In this document: piece by piece, positions 34,888 to 42,614 of the stretch | Numbering within the stretch: the stretch's first letter is position 1 | How the letters are laid out: each line of letters starts with the position of its first letter | DNA from: Flavivirga sp. 57AJ16 | GTDB taxonomy: Bacteria; Bacteroidota; Bacteroidia; Flavobacteriales; Flavobacteriaceae | DNA: 64,000 nucleotides | Reading direction: 5' to 3' | Assembly (NCBI RefSeq): GCF_028736925.1 | Contig: NZ_JAQZAT010000005.1 | Coordinates: 124,001-188,000 of the forward strand | The notes under the pieces: generated by a model | Seen by the model: only the letters and a program-made list of their open reading frames with translations | What the model was told of the DNA's origin: nothing | Database searches by the model: none | Program-made: the position numbers and the translations under genes

Positions 34888-34988
34888 GATCCGATTGTTT
34901 TTATTGTTTTTATTGTCTTTTCTAATAGAGCTTCGATACATTTAAGGTTCTGGTGGCTTTCTGTTATTTTTTCTTCAAGTTTTGTCAT
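34884..34988 (-). CDS. 34-residue helical peptide
   Basis: A short helical ORF (TKLEEKITESHQNLKCIEAL), joined by ATGA overlaps at both ends to the neighbouring genes. The paired overlaps are good evidence that it is translated in spite of its size. Confidence 0.5.
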   Translation of the reverse strand: MTKLEEKITESHQNLKCIEALLEKTIKTIKTIGS

Positions 34989-35110
34989 TTTGATAATTTT
35001 TTAAGTTCGTTTTTAAGTTCGTTTTTTTTCTCTTTAGAGAATAATAAGGCTCTAACAGCTAGCCATATGGCTACTGTAAATACTGCTGTAATGATTTCTG
35101 CATATTCCAT
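34985..35110 (-). CDS. 41-residue single-pass membrane peptide
   Basis: One hydrophobic helix (ITAVFTVAIWLAVRALLF) followed by a Lys-rich coiled-coil tail. The start shares one base with the stop of the upstream gene (TAATG) and the end overlaps the next ATG. Possibly a small virion or regulatory membrane peptide. Confidence 0.5.
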   Translation of the reverse strand: MEYAEIITAVFTVAIWLAVRALLFSKEKKNELKNELKKLSK

Positions 35111-35301
35111 TACTTTTTTGAATTAAGTTTTCCTAAGATTTCATAAGCTAATAATCTTGTTTTGGCAGGTGTTTCTTGCTTGCATACTTCACAGATAAAC
35201 CTTTGTACAAATCTTGTCATGGTAGTCTTGTCTTCTTTGACCTCGATTATGTAAGTTCTGTCTTTTTTGTCTGGTCCTTCGATAATGAATTTTTGTTCCA
35301 T
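35110..35301 (-). CDS. small Cys-pair protein, first gene of the minus-strand operon
   Basis: 63 residues with a beta-hairpin-like start (FIIEGPDKKDRTYIIEVKE) and one CEVCK pair that could bind metal. It is first of six tightly overlapping minus-strand genes and starts about 40 bp from the hairpin region, which should hold their promoter. Function unknown; an early regulatory role is possible. Confidence 0.55.
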   Translation of the reverse strand: MEQKFIIEGPDKKDRTYIIEVKEDKTTMTRFVQRFICEVCKQETPAKTRLLAYEILGKLNSKK

Positions 35302-35340
35302 TTTTCTAAATTTTAATTAATAGTTTGGTTCATTTTTTTA

Positions 35341-35365
35341 TCAAAAGTTGAGCATCAACTTTTGA
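35341..35365. repeat. hairpin, 11-bp perfect stem with 3-nt loop
   Basis: TCAAAAGTTGA, loop GCA, TCAACTTTTGA. It lies just outside the large nested palindrome. Confidence 0.75.
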
Positions 35366-35377
35366 CTTTTTCGTATC

Positions 35378-35583
35378 AAAAAACCCCAATTAAAGGGTAA
35401 ACTTTTTCGATGCTTCCGTTAAAAAATTTAAATCCGAATAAATACATATAGCTTTCTTTCCCTAGAGATTCAAGGCGTTTTTCACGCCGTAGCAATCTCA
35501 GGGAACAGACAGTTTATGCTGTATTTATTCGGATTTAAATTTTAGGTTTGCAGTCGAAAAAGTTTACCCTTTATGGGTTTTTT
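35378..35583. repeat. nested palindrome about 206 bp
   Basis: Five successive stems on one axis: 9 bp (35378-35386 with 35575-35583), 20 bp (35391-35410 with 35554-35573), 24 bp (35423-35446 with 35520-35543), a 10-bp stem with one bulge (35460-35470 with 35494-35503) and GGCGT/ACGCC (35474-35478 with 35484-35488). Short asymmetric internal loops separate them. As single-stranded DNA or as a cruciform this would be extremely stable. Confidence 0.8.
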
Positions 35584-35591
35584 CTTTGTTC

Positions 35592-35664
35592 TTTTTTTCG
35601 TCCGTAAACAGCCCCTTAGTGCTGTTTGCATTTCCGCAATCCGTAAGGATTAGGACGAAAAAAA
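35592..35664. repeat. cloverleaf-like palindrome
   Basis: A closing 12-bp stem (TTTTTTTCGTCC at 35592-35603 with 35653-35664) encloses two separate hairpins: AAACAGC/GCTGTTT (35606-35627) and AATCC/GGATT (35638-35651). The overall shape is a three-way junction. Confidence 0.72.
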
Positions 35665-36182
35665 TAACTTTCCGTTGGAGCGCAGCGAGTTGCGCACGCA
35701 ACATGAAAGACTTTCCTTTTTGTTTTTGACGATAGGAGAAACTGTATATATGACAAGCTCCTTTAAAATGCTTCTGGAACGATTTTAATGGTGCTTGTTT
35801 CCGATTAAAGGGCAAGGGATTGGCACGGCATCCTTTTTTTTAAAAAGATACAGTAGAAAGCCTGTTTTTACTTCTTTATCTTTTCTAAAGGTGTAAAATG
35901 CCCCCTGAATGTCCGTGAGGTTGAAAATGCTGTATTCCTCCTATAACATATACAGCCACGTTGCACAACTGCAACATTTTCGAGCTTAAATAATTGATTT
36001 ATAGCTAATTAACTTTTTTGGACTCTTGGAAAACATAATCTATTGATAATCAATGAATTAATGTTTTTTTTATAAATCAAGGTTTTTTTGTATTGTTTTT
36101 TCTCTTATTTTTGAGATAATAAACAAGCTCTTTGACGTATTGGGAAATAAATAAAACTTTTTAGATTAAAACCTAAAAAGAA

Positions 36183-36542
36183 ATGAAAAATTTACAGATT
36201 ATCGGGCATCTGGGAAAGGATGCCGAAATTGTGGAAACACAGAACAAGGAGTATCAAACTATTATGTTTTCGGTAGCTCATACCGAGAAATATGTTGATA
36301 CGAAAACTCAACAGGAAGTTGAGAGAACGGACTGGGTAACATGTTTTAAGCGTTATAAAAAAGACCCAAAAAAAGTTTTGGACGTTCTAAAGAAAGGAAT
36401 GAAGGTCTATGTGGACGGCTCGCCAACTTTTGGGATGAACACTTCTCAAGGGGGTGGTGTTTTTGTATCGATCACATTAAACGTCTTTAACATGGAATTT
36501 ATGTCAAAGAAAGAAGCCGATAAAAAAGCCAAAAAGGATTGA
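36183..36542 (+). CDS. ssb: single-stranded DNA-binding protein
   Basis: 119 residues with the OB-fold SSB pattern: MKNLQIIGHLGKDAEIV, QTIMFSVAHTEKY and DWVTCFKRY, then VYVDGSPTFG. The acidic C-terminal tip of bacterial SSB is absent; the tail is Lys-rich (KKEADKKAKKD). It should coat ssDNA during rolling-circle replication without recruiting host partners through the tip. It starts the rightward unit after the structured region. Confidence 0.85.
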   Translation: MKNLQIIGHLGKDAEIVETQNKEYQTIMFSVAHTEKYVDTKTQQEVERTDWVTCFKRYKKDPKKVLDVLKKGMKVYVDGSPTFGMNTSQGGGVFVSITLNVFNMEFMSKKEADKKAKKD

Positions 36543-36544
36543 TT

Positions 36545-36781
36545 ATGGAAATAGCTATATTTATAATTGTTCTCGTTCTTTTGGTAAATACTATTTTTTT
36601 GAGATTTGAATTGTATTTTCATAAAAGAGACTTGAATAGAAAAATACGTCATCTTTATGATTTTACAGCCCCATTAAAATCGAACTTGGTCTTTTTAAAG
36701 ATTCATGTTAAGGCTATCTTGCAACAGACTGGACACATTATCGATAACCAGAAAAAAGTAAGCGAGGAGCAAGATGATTGA
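36545..36781 (+). CDS. small membrane protein downstream of ssb
   Basis: 78 residues from the ATG at 36545 (a TTG at 36539 would overlap ssb). One N-terminal membrane helix (IAIFIIVLVLLVNTIFL), then a basic helical tail. It overlaps the next gene by 8 bp. Unknown function. Confidence 0.55.
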   Translation: MEIAIFIIVLVLLVNTIFLRFELYFHKRDLNRKIRHLYDFTAPLKSNLVFLKIHVKAILQQTGHIIDNQKKVSEEQDD

Positions 36782-36992
36782 TTCAATTACTTTAAATTAC
36801 AACGATGGTAAAAAGGAAAAAATCACTTTACCATTAATTGACAATTACGCTCATGCAATTGAATGCAGTTGTTCAAGCTGTTTTAAATTTAAAATTGCTT
36901 TACAATGGAGTAGAATTGAAAATTCAAGAACTCATAGTGAAGGAAAGTATCACGAACTTGGTTCATTCGTATTTGATTTACTAGAAAACTAG
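36774..36992 (+). CDS. small protein with CSCSSC motif, last gene of the element
   Basis: 72 residues, with a Cys-rich CSCSSCFKF stretch that could bind a metal. It overlaps the previous gene by 8 bp. Its stop overlaps a terminator hairpin and lies 19 bp from the right dif-like site. No family recognised. Confidence 0.5.
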   Translation: MIDSITLNYNDGKKEKITLPLIDNYAHAIECSCSSCFKFKIALQWSRIENSRTHSEGKYHELGSFVFDLLEN

Positions 36993-37009
36993 CCGTTAAT
37001 TCGGCTTTT
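36991..37009 (+). terminator. terminator-like hairpin at the element's right end
   Basis: AGCCG, 6-nt loop, CGGCT, then TTTA. The stem begins at the stop codon of the last element gene. Confidence 0.45.
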
Positions 37010-37010
37010 A

Positions 37011-37048
37011 ATTTGTACTATAATTTACATTATGTAAAATAAAAAATC
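37011..37048. other. attR: dif-like XerC/XerD site
   Basis: TACTATAA, centre TTTACA, TTATGTAAAATA. This is very close to the general dif layout (E. coli: CATAA, TGTATA, TTATGTTAAAT). It is in direct orientation to 21711-21748, with 30 of 38 matching positions including the first 14. This copy looks closer to a canonical dif than the left copy. Confidence 0.65.
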
Positions 37049-37092
37049 TCAACCAACCATACCTTTGTGCAATAACATTATAGAGAAACATA

Positions 37093-37377
37093 TTAGAAGA
37101 AAATTAAGCATATGCATTTTTGCCATAATTTTTTACATTTCAATTTCTTCAAATCCATCTTAATTAACATGATAATATTATCATGAATAAGTAGTTTGTT
37201 TTTTGGTAAATCATTTTGGTCTACATATTTGATTCTACCCTTGGAACCTTCATTAAGTGGGATTGCTTTTTCTAGATTAAATCCCACGTTTTCAAGCTTA
37301 TTTAATAGTTTATCTGTGATGGGATTGTTAATTATGTAACTATTAATAATTAGATGATTTTCATTATTATGTACAAG
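37093..37377 (-). pseudogene. possible truncated gene next to attR
   Basis: A minus-strand frame open for 94 codons with no early start codon. It has protein-like composition (NPITDKLLNKLENVGFNLEK, then GSKGRIKYVDQNDLPKNKLL), preceded in frame by a TAG. It may be the tail of a gene cut by insertion of the element. No family recognised; the evidence is only the open frame. Confidence 0.3.
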
Positions 37378-37412
37378 CTAATTGTGGCTTCGACTGTCTT
37401 AGCATCGAGATT

Positions 37413-38306
37413 CTATTTTACATAATAATTTAAAAATTCACTTTCAATTAGGGTTTTACTCAATTCATTACTAGTAATTGTTTCAGATTCAATACACAAA
37501 CCAGAAGTTATTGTTGCAAATTGGATGCATTTTTTAATTTTGAAACCTTTATAAAACCCATATAAAAATCCAGAAAAGAAAGAATCTCCAGCACCATTTG
37601 CATTATTCATTTTGTAATTATCAATAATTGGAACTTCAATCCACACGCCTTCTTTAGTATAAGCCGTTGCACCGTCTTTTCCGTGCGTACATACCACTAA
37701 GGCCTTGCCTTTGTCAATTTGTGCTTTCATAAAAGACCTGTAATCAGGTAAGTTGTCGGAACTTAAAAAGATATAGTTAGCAGCGTCAATAAAATCTTGA
37801 TGGTATGCATTACCCCCATCATAATCGTGCAAATCTGTCCAGACTTCTTTATTTAACTTCTTGCAAACAGGCAAGATATGCCTACAATAATTAGCAATGT
37901 TTACTACGATATAATCTGATTTTACTAACTCCTTTTCAAATTTTGAATAGTTTATTGTTGGAGTATCAGAACTTGGATTCGTAAAAATAGAAATCCGCTC
38001 TCCCCTACTATTCATAATATTTAAATGTCTTTCGGTACCTTTGGAATCAATATCTGAAATGAAATTAAGATTAGGTCCTTTTAAAAATGATTTGACTTTA
38101 TCTCCAAAAGAATCTTCGCCAATCAAAGCATGGAATGTTGTATTAAAACCCAACCTTGAAAGCGTTAATGCTTTTCCTGCTCCTGTATTGCCAATAGTTT
38201 CATTGAATTGGCACTTATGAATAGTTTGTGGTAAAGCTTCAGGAAACTCATCTAAAGTTATAACTGAATTAAAAGAAGCTCCACCAATTACAAAAACATT
38301 TTTCAT
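37413..38306 (-). CDS. PfkB-family sugar kinase
   Basis: 297 residues of ribokinase/PfkB fold. The N-terminal motif is NETIGNTGAGKALTLSRLG. The C-terminal ATP/anion-hole motif is NNANGAGDSFFSGFLYG with catalytic Asp 241. Substrate could be fructose, ribose or another sugar released by the amylase gene 4 bp upstream in the same operon. All catalytic features are intact and the length is normal. Confidence 0.85.
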   Translation of the reverse strand: MKNVFVIGGASFNSVITLDEFPEALPQTIHKCQFNETIGNTGAGKALTLSRLGFNTTFHALIGEDSFGDKVKSFLKGPNLNFISDIDSKGTERHLNIMNSRGERISIFTNPSSDTPTINYSKFEKELVKSDYIVVNIANYCRHILPVCKKLNKEVWTDLHDYDGGNAYHQDFIDAANYIFLSSDNLPDYRSFMKAQIDKGKALVVCTHGKDGATAYTKEGVWIEVPIIDNYKMNNANGAGDSFFSGFLYGFYKGFKIKKCIQFATITSGLCIESETITSNELSKTLIESEFLNYYVK

Positions 38307-38310
38307 TAAT

Positions 38311-40164
38311 TTATTTTTTAAGCTTTATGATTACTGCGGTATTAGCTTGTAAATCAATGGCTTCAAGAGATGAAATGCTTTGACCTGTTATAATATCCTT
38401 TCCGTGAGAATATCCTTCTAAAGACTCATGAAACCGCTCTAATTTATAATTATGAATATTTTCATCACTATTATTAATAATAATCATAGTGCTCTCCTCT
38501 TTAAAAGTTCTAAAATAAACATAGATATTACCTAATGGTTTGTAATGTTTTAAGTTGCCTTTATGAATTTCTATGGCACTTTTTCTCCATTGCAAAAGGG
38601 TAGAAATATAATTGTATAATTCGTTCTCCTCTTTTGTTCTTCCAATTTTAGTGAAAGCATTTCTGTTATCATTTTTCCATCCACCAGGAACATCCATTCT
38701 TAATTTTCCATCTGGTTTTGGTGAATCAAACAATAACTCATCACCATAATATATTTGAGGAATTCCTCTAGTAGTAAAAATAAATGACATACTTAATTTA
38801 ACCTTCTCTTTGCTCTTACCAAGTTCAGTAAACAATCTTGGTACATCATGGTTACCATTAAATATTTTATTGTTAAAAGGTGTGTCATATAGATAATCGC
38901 TACTTAAGGTTTCATATAAATCATAAATATCCTCTTCTTGCCCAAATACTTTTAACAAACTATAATACAGCGCATAATCGCTTAAACTTTTAATGTTTGA
39001 CACGTAACCATCTCTATTTAACGTACCATTGTTCCAATAGACATAAGACGCTACTTTATCACCCATTGCTGTTTCTGCAACTGTATAAAAATTAGGGTAT
39101 TCGGTTTCAACGGATTTAATCCAATTTGCCATGACCTCTTTATTATTGGGATATGGATGCGTATCCATTCTTATTCCATCAATATTTGCATATGCTATCC
39201 ACCAAATTGAATTCTGAATTAAATAGGTTGCTAGATATGGATTATCTAAATTAAGGTCCGGTAAATTAGTATCAAACCATCCCTTTAAATGTAAATCACT
39301 ATCAATCTTTGACTGATACGGGTCTGAAACCACAGCATTTGTAAAACTACTTTGAGTATAGGTATCCCATTGATTTACCCAATCTTTAGATGGTAAATCT
39401 TGCATCCACCAATGTCCTGAACCACAATGGTTAAATACTTGGTCCATGACTACTTTCATGCCTCTTTTATGGCAGAGACCCACCAAATTCTTATAATCAT
39501 CATTCGTTCCAAATCTTGAATCTGTTTTGTAGAAATCTGATATTCCGTAACCATGATAAGAATATGCAGGTTGGTCATTCTCTAAAAACGGATTTAGCCA
39601 TAGTGTCGTAATCCCTAATTCTTCAAGGTAATCCAAATGATCTATAATACCTTTAATATCACCACCGTGTCTACCATCTGGGTTTTTTCTATTTGCCTTT
39701 TCAATAGTATCATCGGTTGAATCATTTGAAGGATCACCATTACTAAATCTATCAGGTGTTATTAAATACATAACATCTGATGCGTCAATGGATTTACTGG
39801 AATTATTTCTTTTCTTTTTTTGTTTTAATTCATAATTAAAGATTAATTTTTCTCCACTATCCGTGTAAAAATAAATATCAAAAACACCTTCTTTTGCAGT
39901 TTTATCGATAGTAAGATTTAGGAATAAATAATTGGCACTTTCGAGTTTTGTTATGCTATTAAGTGTAACGCCTTCGTATTGAATTATAGGTTTTGTAGTG
40001 CTTATGTTTTCTCCATAAACCAAAAGTTGTAACTTGGTGTTTTCCATGCCTATCCACCAATTTGATGGCTCTATTCTATTCAACTTTACGCTTTGGGCGT
40101 TTGTAATTTGAATGGAAACTAACAGGAATAAGCACATCATTGAAGTTCTAAATACAGTATTCAT
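38311..40164 (-). CDS. secreted GH13 alpha-amylase / cyclomaltodextrinase-like enzyme
   Basis: 617 residues from the ATG at 40164, giving a signal peptide (SMMCLFLLVSIQITNAQ). In the longer frame's numbering: an N-terminal Ig-like domain (about 35-130), the GH13 barrel with DQVFNH (251-256), nucleophile Asp 344 in GIRMDTHPY, acid/base Glu 374 in VAETAM and GNHDVPR (Asp 450), then a C-terminal beta domain. It breaks down maltodextrins or cyclodextrins in the periplasm or at the surface. It pairs with the sugar kinase gene. The typical SusC/SusD transporters are absent here. Confidence 0.87.
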   Translation of the reverse strand: MNTVFRTSMMCLFLLVSIQITNAQSVKLNRIEPSNWWIGMENTKLQLLVYGENISTTKPIIQYEGVTLNSITKLESANYLFLNLTIDKTAKEGVFDIYFYTDSGEKLIFNYELKQKKKRNNSSKSIDASDVMYLITPDRFSNGDPSNDSTDDTIEKANRKNPDGRHGGDIKGIIDHLDYLEELGITTLWLNPFLENDQPAYSYHGYGISDFYKTDSRFGTNDDYKNLVGLCHKRGMKVVMDQVFNHCGSGHWWMQDLPSKDWVNQWDTYTQSSFTNAVVSDPYQSKIDSDLHLKGWFDTNLPDLNLDNPYLATYLIQNSIWWIAYANIDGIRMDTHPYPNNKEVMANWIKSVETEYPNFYTVAETAMGDKVASYVYWNNGTLNRDGYVSNIKSLSDYALYYSLLKVFGQEEDIYDLYETLSSDYLYDTPFNNKIFNGNHDVPRLFTELGKSKEKVKLSMSFIFTTRGIPQIYYGDELLFDSPKPDGKLRMDVPGGWKNDNRNAFTKIGRTKEENELYNYISTLLQWRKSAIEIHKGNLKHYKPLGNIYVYFRTFKEESTMIIINNSDENIHNYKLERFHESLEGYSHGKDIITGQSISSLEAIDLQANTAVIIKLKK

Positions 40165-40419
40165 TTTAGTAAAGTTTAAGATTATATTCGTCAATATTAC
40201 TATTAGAAAAGAAGTAAGGCAAAAGCATTATTTAAACAACCACTTGCTTATTCCAAACAACAAATTAAGCTGATTTCAGTAAAGTTTAGATGTAACAATA
40301 ATGGAAGATAGGAAACCCCTCATAAACCTGTTTTTTATATAAAATTACTGGTCGTTTGTATTTAATTACTGGTTATTAAGATTAATTTTTAGATTTTAGC
40401 AGAATATATTTTTCACCAT

Positions 40420-41223
40420 ATGAAGTTTTCCTTTTTCATTAAAAATATAATTTCAAATCAAATCACCAAACACATATTATATTGGTTGGTATTCGTGTGT
40501 TTTTTTACACTGGTTTGGGGAACTTACGATAACGACTATTTTAGGAATTTTATGATTCAAGTATTTAGTTTGCCTTCACGGCTAATCTTGGTTTATGTAA
40601 CATTATTCTTCTTATTTCCTAAATTTTTACTTGAAAAGAAATATGGAAAGTTTGTATTGTTTTATATCATACTTTTAATTGCTGTGACAGTTTTTATTCA
40701 AAGAACATTCTTTTTTTATATTATTCAACCAGCATATTTACAAAATTTTAAAAGTTCAAATTTCTTTGCAACTACAGAAATTATGAATACCCTTTTAGAT
40801 GTAAATATTGCTGTAATCATTCCTTTTGGATATGTATTCTTTAAGAGTTGGCAAAAAACAAATCAGAAAACTATTGAACTCGAAAAGAAACAGTTAGAAT
40901 ATGTTAACGATAATGAATTCATTTATTTAAAAGTTGAAAAATCACTTCAGAAAATTTTTATAAAAGACATCATATTTATTGAAAGTCTTAAAAACTATAT
41001 CAAAGTAAAAGCTATCGATAGAGATATTATTGCTTATAAAAGTATTTCGGCTATTGAAAAAGAACTGCCTAAAAAAAAGTTTTTGAGGGTGCATCGATCC
41101 TTTATCATCGGTCTCAATTTTATTGATTCATTTTCACCAAGTAAACTTTTACTTAAAGGCGTTTCTATTCCTATTGGACGAAAATATAAAGATAAGGTGA
41201 AAGAAGTTTTAGGTTATTTTTAA
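40420..41223 (+). CDS. membrane-bound LytTR-domain transcription regulator
   Basis: 267 residues: four membrane helices (about 17-150) and a C-terminal LytTR DNA-binding domain (about 165-265) with IFIKDIIFIESLKNYIKV and KKFLRVHRSFIIGLNFID. There is no receiver domain, so it may sense a membrane or sugar signal directly. It diverges from the amylase/kinase operon with a 255 bp shared upstream region, so it is a good candidate for its regulator. Confidence 0.8.
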   Translation: MKFSFFIKNIISNQITKHILYWLVFVCFFTLVWGTYDNDYFRNFMIQVFSLPSRLILVYVTLFFLFPKFLLEKKYGKFVLFYIILLIAVTVFIQRTFFFYIIQPAYLQNFKSSNFFATTEIMNTLLDVNIAVIIPFGYVFFKSWQKTNQKTIELEKKQLEYVNDNEFIYLKVEKSLQKIFIKDIIFIESLKNYIKVKAIDRDIIAYKSISAIEKELPKKKFLRVHRSFIIGLNFIDSFSPSKLLLKGVSIPIGRKYKDKVKEVLGYF

Positions 41224-41239
41224 TCATTTAGTAATTTGA

Positions 41240-41280
41240 CCACTCCACACACATTATGCTTCCCTCCTACGTTGTCGCAT
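41240..41280. repeat. repeat B, partial inverted copy
   Basis: Read on the minus strand it contains ACGTAGGAGG and AATGTGTGTGGAGTGG, matching 18279-18302 beside parDE in the opposite orientation. It lies just after the LytTR gene, in the 331 bp gap before the OmpA gene. Nothing else is evident in this gap apart from the ompA upstream region. Confidence 0.5.
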
Positions 41281-41554
41281 AAAAAGTGTTCTATTAACTT
41301 TTAAGAATAATTCTTTTTAAGAAACTATCCCATAGTGTTTGTAGTTTCTATTTCTTCTTTAATACTCGGGTTATTAAACATTCGTGTTTGGCTTTTCGTT
41401 TAATTTTAATGCCTGCCAGCCTCCTAGTAAAACCCAATAATTTCAACTAGTTTCAATATAATAATTACAAGGAAATCAAATGATCAAATAATCTTTTTTT
41501 TGTTTTGACTCGTAGATAAGCTTAAACAATTAATTATAATCTATATTATTTATT

Positions 41555-42424
41555 ATGAAAAAAATCAGTCTAGTATGTTTAAGTGTGTTTGTTTTAGCTT
41601 CCTGTGTTTCTAAAAAGAAATATGTGGCTTTAGAAAATGAAAATGGCCAGATTAGAAGTGAACTATATAAAACCCGAGTTGCCAAGGAAGATCTTGAAAC
41701 CAAGTTTGATATCATCCAAAAACGTGTTGACTCTTACAATGAAAAAATCGCTTCCTTAAACGATTTGAATACAGAACTTAATAAAGAAAATGATTCTAAG
41801 ATGGAAACCGTAGCCAATGTTGCTGTGATTTCCAACGATACTAAGAAAAGTATGCGCAATACTCTTAAAAAAGTTGATCCTGCCCAGCTAGCAGGGGCAA
41901 AAACCTTAAAAGATTCTATGGATCTAGCGGTATCGTATAACCTAACAAAATCTATTGATACTTCTAGCTTAAATGAGGATGAGGATATTGCCATCAGTAT
42001 TGATGAAACAGTGGTGATGATTTCTATTTCCGATAAATTATTATTTAATACAGCAAGTTACCGTGTGAGTAACAAAGCTAACAATATTTTACAAAAATTG
42101 GCGGATGTAATCAATTCAGAACCTAGTATTGATGTCATGGTTGAAGGTCATACCGACTCAAGAAGTATTAATAATGAAAAGGTACAGGATAACTGGGACC
42201 TTAGTGTATTACGTGCCACTTCGGTAGTTCGTAAACTACAGAATGAATTTAATGTATCTCCTGAAAAACTTATTGCTTCAGGTAGAAGTAGCTATGCCCC
42301 TTTGGCCAGTAATGATTCTAGTGATGATAGAGCCAAAAACAGAAGAACGCGTATAGTTATCTTACCAAATATTAATAAATTCTTTGCACTGATGGAGGAT
42401 GACAGCACAGTGGCTTCCAATTAA
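41555..42424 (+). CDS. OmpA-family peptidoglycan-associated lipoprotein
   Basis: 289 residues. A lipoprotein signal (VFVLASC, Cys 17) is followed by a coiled coil (about 25-85) and the C-terminal OmpA-like domain (about 155-270). That domain has VEGHTDSRSINNEKVQDNWDLSVLRA and KNRRTRIVI, which bind diaminopimelate of peptidoglycan. It tethers the outer membrane to the wall. It is a single gene with a strong terminator. Confidence 0.88.
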   Translation: MKKISLVCLSVFVLASCVSKKKYVALENENGQIRSELYKTRVAKEDLETKFDIIQKRVDSYNEKIASLNDLNTELNKENDSKMETVANVAVISNDTKKSMRNTLKKVDPAQLAGAKTLKDSMDLAVSYNLTKSIDTSSLNEDEDIAISIDETVVMISISDKLLFNTASYRVSNKANNILQKLADVINSEPSIDVMVEGHTDSRSINNEKVQDNWDLSVLRATSVVRKLQNEFNVSPEKLIASGRSSYAPLASNDSSDDRAKNRRTRIVILPNINKFFALMEDDSTVASN

Positions 42425-42433
42425 GAATATCTT

Positions 42434-42456
42434 TATGACTAGTAAGACTAGTCATA
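42434..42456. repeat. perfect 10-bp hairpin
   Basis: TATGACTAGT, loop AAG, ACTAGTCATA, directly before the terminator of the ompA gene. It may protect the mRNA 3' end or bind a protein. Confidence 0.6.
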
Positions 42457-42499
42457 GAAAAAGCGCTATACGACCTTGTGGAGTATTGCGCTTTTTTTG
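42457..42499 (+). terminator. rho-independent terminator of the OmpA gene
   Basis: AAAAAGCGC pairs with GCGCTTTTT, with inner ATAC/GTAT pairing, and ends in T7. Confidence 0.8.
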
Positions 42500-42614
42500 A
42501 TTTTATCGGATGGCATACCTTGTCTTCTTTTTTCATAAAAAAAATATAAAAGTTATGTGTTTTGGAAGAAAGCTAGTATTTTTGTTCTTCGTTAAAAATA
42601 AGCCCCCTTTTAAC

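Larger units (their letters stand above)
35302..36182. other. gene-free structured region, candidate ssDNA origin/packaging signal
   Basis: 881 bp between divergent genes, the largest gap in the element. It contains an 11-bp hairpin (35341-35365), a nested ~206 bp palindrome (35378-35583) and a three-way-junction-like palindrome (35592-35664). A further interrupted inverted pair (ACAAGC/GCTTGT with TTAAAAT/ATTTTAA) lies around 35753-35800. The rightmost ~250 bp before the SSB gene is AT-rich and should hold its promoter. No supported ORF lies inside. Confidence 0.65.
21711..37048. mobile_element. putative Xer-integrated tailless ssDNA-type prophage
   Basis: About 15.3 kb between two direct dif-like sites. 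It contains a CRI/pII-type replication initiator, SSB, putative coat protein, small membrane peptides, two highly basic peptides, lytic transglycosylase, 3TM holin, alpha/beta-hydrolase, two DNA methyltransferases and a PD-(D/E)XK-like minus-strand gene. Gene packing is dense, with many ATGA overlaps. There is no tyrosine or serine integrase, terminase, portal, tail gene or Zot/packaging ATPase. A structured 880 bp intergenic region fits an ssDNA origin or packaging signal. Prophage identity is well supported; virion type is inference. Confidence 0.75.

Noticed and set aside
35341-35664. CRISPR array
   Set aside because: The repeats are inverted arms of palindromes, not regularly spaced direct repeats with unique spacers.
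35564-35815. 83-codon minus-strand frame within the structured region
   Set aside because: It spans the arms of the cloverleaf palindrome and is low-complexity; the structure explains the region better than a gene.
21711-37048. Classification as an ordinary filamentous (inovirus) prophage
   Set aside because: The initiator and Xer sites fit, but there is no Zot/pI ATPase, and a lytic transglycosylase plus holin argue against secretion without lysis.
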